Assembly: GCA_946629405.1 (NCBI GenBank)
Contig: CAMOXW010000222.1
Span: 1-7,569 of the forward strand
Source of the DNA: an uncultured Ruminococcus sp.
Lineage (GTDB): Bacteria > Bacillota_A > Clostridia > Oscillospirales > Ruminococcaceae
DNA: 7,569 nt
Direction: 5' to 3'
The position numbers and the translations under genes are program-made. Positions 6,834 to 7,569 of this stretch are shown one piece after another. Below the pieces are notes generated by a model. That model saw only the letters and a list, made by a program, of their open reading frames with translations, was not told the origin of the DNA and did no database searches. Position 1 is the first letter of the stretch; every line of letters starts with the position of its first letter.

Positions 6834-7569
6834 GTGAAAAACAGGTTTCCGGCAGTTCTGCTTGTGCTGCATCTGCTTCTGCTTGCGGACGCTGCTGCGA
6901 TCGCTTTATTAGTTAACAATGACAGCAATGGGCTCGCTATGGCTTTCATTGCTCCGGCTTTCGTCATCATCGCGGTCAGCATAGTTATATTTATTATCTA
7001 TTCAAGAAATACTATAAGGCACGTTTCTAAGATGAATTCCCACCTGGAAAGCTCTGCCGCTGAGTTTATGAACTCGCTGCCTGCACCTGTCGCCGTTATC
7101 GACGATCACAAGCAGTTCGTCTGGTATAATCAGATATTCTCTGAGAAGATCGGGCTCGGTCAGGACGTTTTCGGCCTCGATTTCGAGGGCTTCGTCAAGA
7201 TCGACATGGAATCTCTATACCGCAGCGGGTACGCCTTCTGTTCGATAAACGGATGTATCTATAAGGTAACCGCCGAACGCTTCGATAAGACGGATATGGC
7301 TTTCCTTGTGCTCTATTTCCACGACGAGAGTGAATACTTCTCCCTGAAAAAACGCTCCGATGATTCGCGTCCGAACGTTTTGATAATGACTATCGATAAC
7401 TATGACGAGGTAATGCAGAATGCCAAGGAGTCTGAAAAGGCTCAGACCTCTGTTGAGACCGAAAAACTCATCGAGCAATTTATGAGCGAGACCAACGGCT
7501 TCATCAAAAGAACATCCTCGAATACCTCCTATCACGTGCACGAGACCCAACACCTTCAGAACATTATAA
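6834..7569 (+). CDS. gdpP: GdpP-type cyclic-di-AMP phosphodiesterase, 5' portion (partial)
   Basis: The first 245 residues of a membrane-bound phosphodiesterase; the frame stays open to the window end. GdpP (YybT) hydrolyses cyclic-di-AMP to pApA and so affects potassium balance, cell-wall stress and beta-lactam tolerance. Two membrane helices (about 6-27 and 35-56) are followed by a PAS-like domain (about 73-165, with LPAPVAVIDD and FVWYNQIFSE). The degenerate GGDEF domain then starts near 179: RPNVLIMTIDNYDEVMQN (179-196), ESEKAQ (199-204) and HLQNII (240-245) match the family closely. The catalytic DHH/DHHA1 domains lie beyond the window, so activity cannot be judged. The GTG start has AAAGGAG (6819-6825) at 8-nt spacing. 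In many Firmicutes gdpP precedes rplI and dnaB/dnaC; that may hold just outside the window. Confidence 0.93.
   Translation, partial: MKNRFPAVLLVLHLLLLADAAAIALLVNNDSNGLAMAFIAPAFVIIAVSIVIFIIYSRNTIRHVSKMNSHLESSAAEFMNSLPAPVAVIDDHKQFVWYNQIFSEKIGLGQDVFGLDFEGFVKIDMESLYRSGYAFCSINGCIYKVTAERFDKTDMAFLVLYFHDESEYFSLKKRSDDSRPNVLIMTIDNYDEVMQNAKESEKAQTSVETEKLIEQFMSETNGFIKRTSSNTSYHVHETQHLQNII

Noticed and set aside
7215..7553. A 112-codon minus-strand frame opposite gdpP
   Set aside because: It is antisense to a clearly recognisable GdpP PAS and degenerate GGDEF region.

Overview
This looks like a chromosomal segment from a Gram-positive Clostridia member, most likely a Ruminococcus-like Oscillospiraceae relative. 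I infer this from gene content (YdbS/YdbT-type PH proteins, an AGCS symporter, RNase J, GdpP), a type-A-looking RNase P RNA, strong GGAGG-type ribosome binding sites and sigma-A-like promoters. The genus is an inference. I see no transposase, integrase, CRISPR array, tRNA or phage gene.

Left arm, minus strand (1-2072): a two-gene operon encodes a small PH-domain membrane protein (1644-2072) and a large one with three PH-like segments (181-1647), joined by a 4-base ATGA overlap. The 5' part of the RNase P RNA gene (about 1-138, cut by the window edge) follows. It has its own promoter in the 42 bp after the upstream stop codon.

The divergent spacer (2073-2179) separates this arm from the plus-strand genes. 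First comes an AGCS sodium:amino-acid symporter (2180-3427). After 46 bp comes a 365-residue protein (3474-4571) whose segments line up in order with the phosphoglucomutase/phosphomannomutase fold, while the catalytic motifs are replaced. It looks like a shortened pseudoenzyme and is the least conventional gene here.

A 379-bp gene-free stretch (4572-4950) holds an exact TTGACA-N17-TATAAT promoter and a leader of about 245 nt before RNase J (4951-6774). The leader contains several short complementary segments close to the ribosome binding site. RNase J is followed after 59 bp by the 5' part of gdpP (6834 to the window end), a membrane-bound cyclic-di-AMP phosphodiesterase.

Taken together, RNA processing (RNase P RNA, RNase J) and cyclic-dinucleotide turnover (GdpP) sit beside envelope and transport genes. 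I do not see an obvious new multi-gene system. The best leads are the degenerate mutase-like protein paired with the symporter, and the long structured leader of RNase J.
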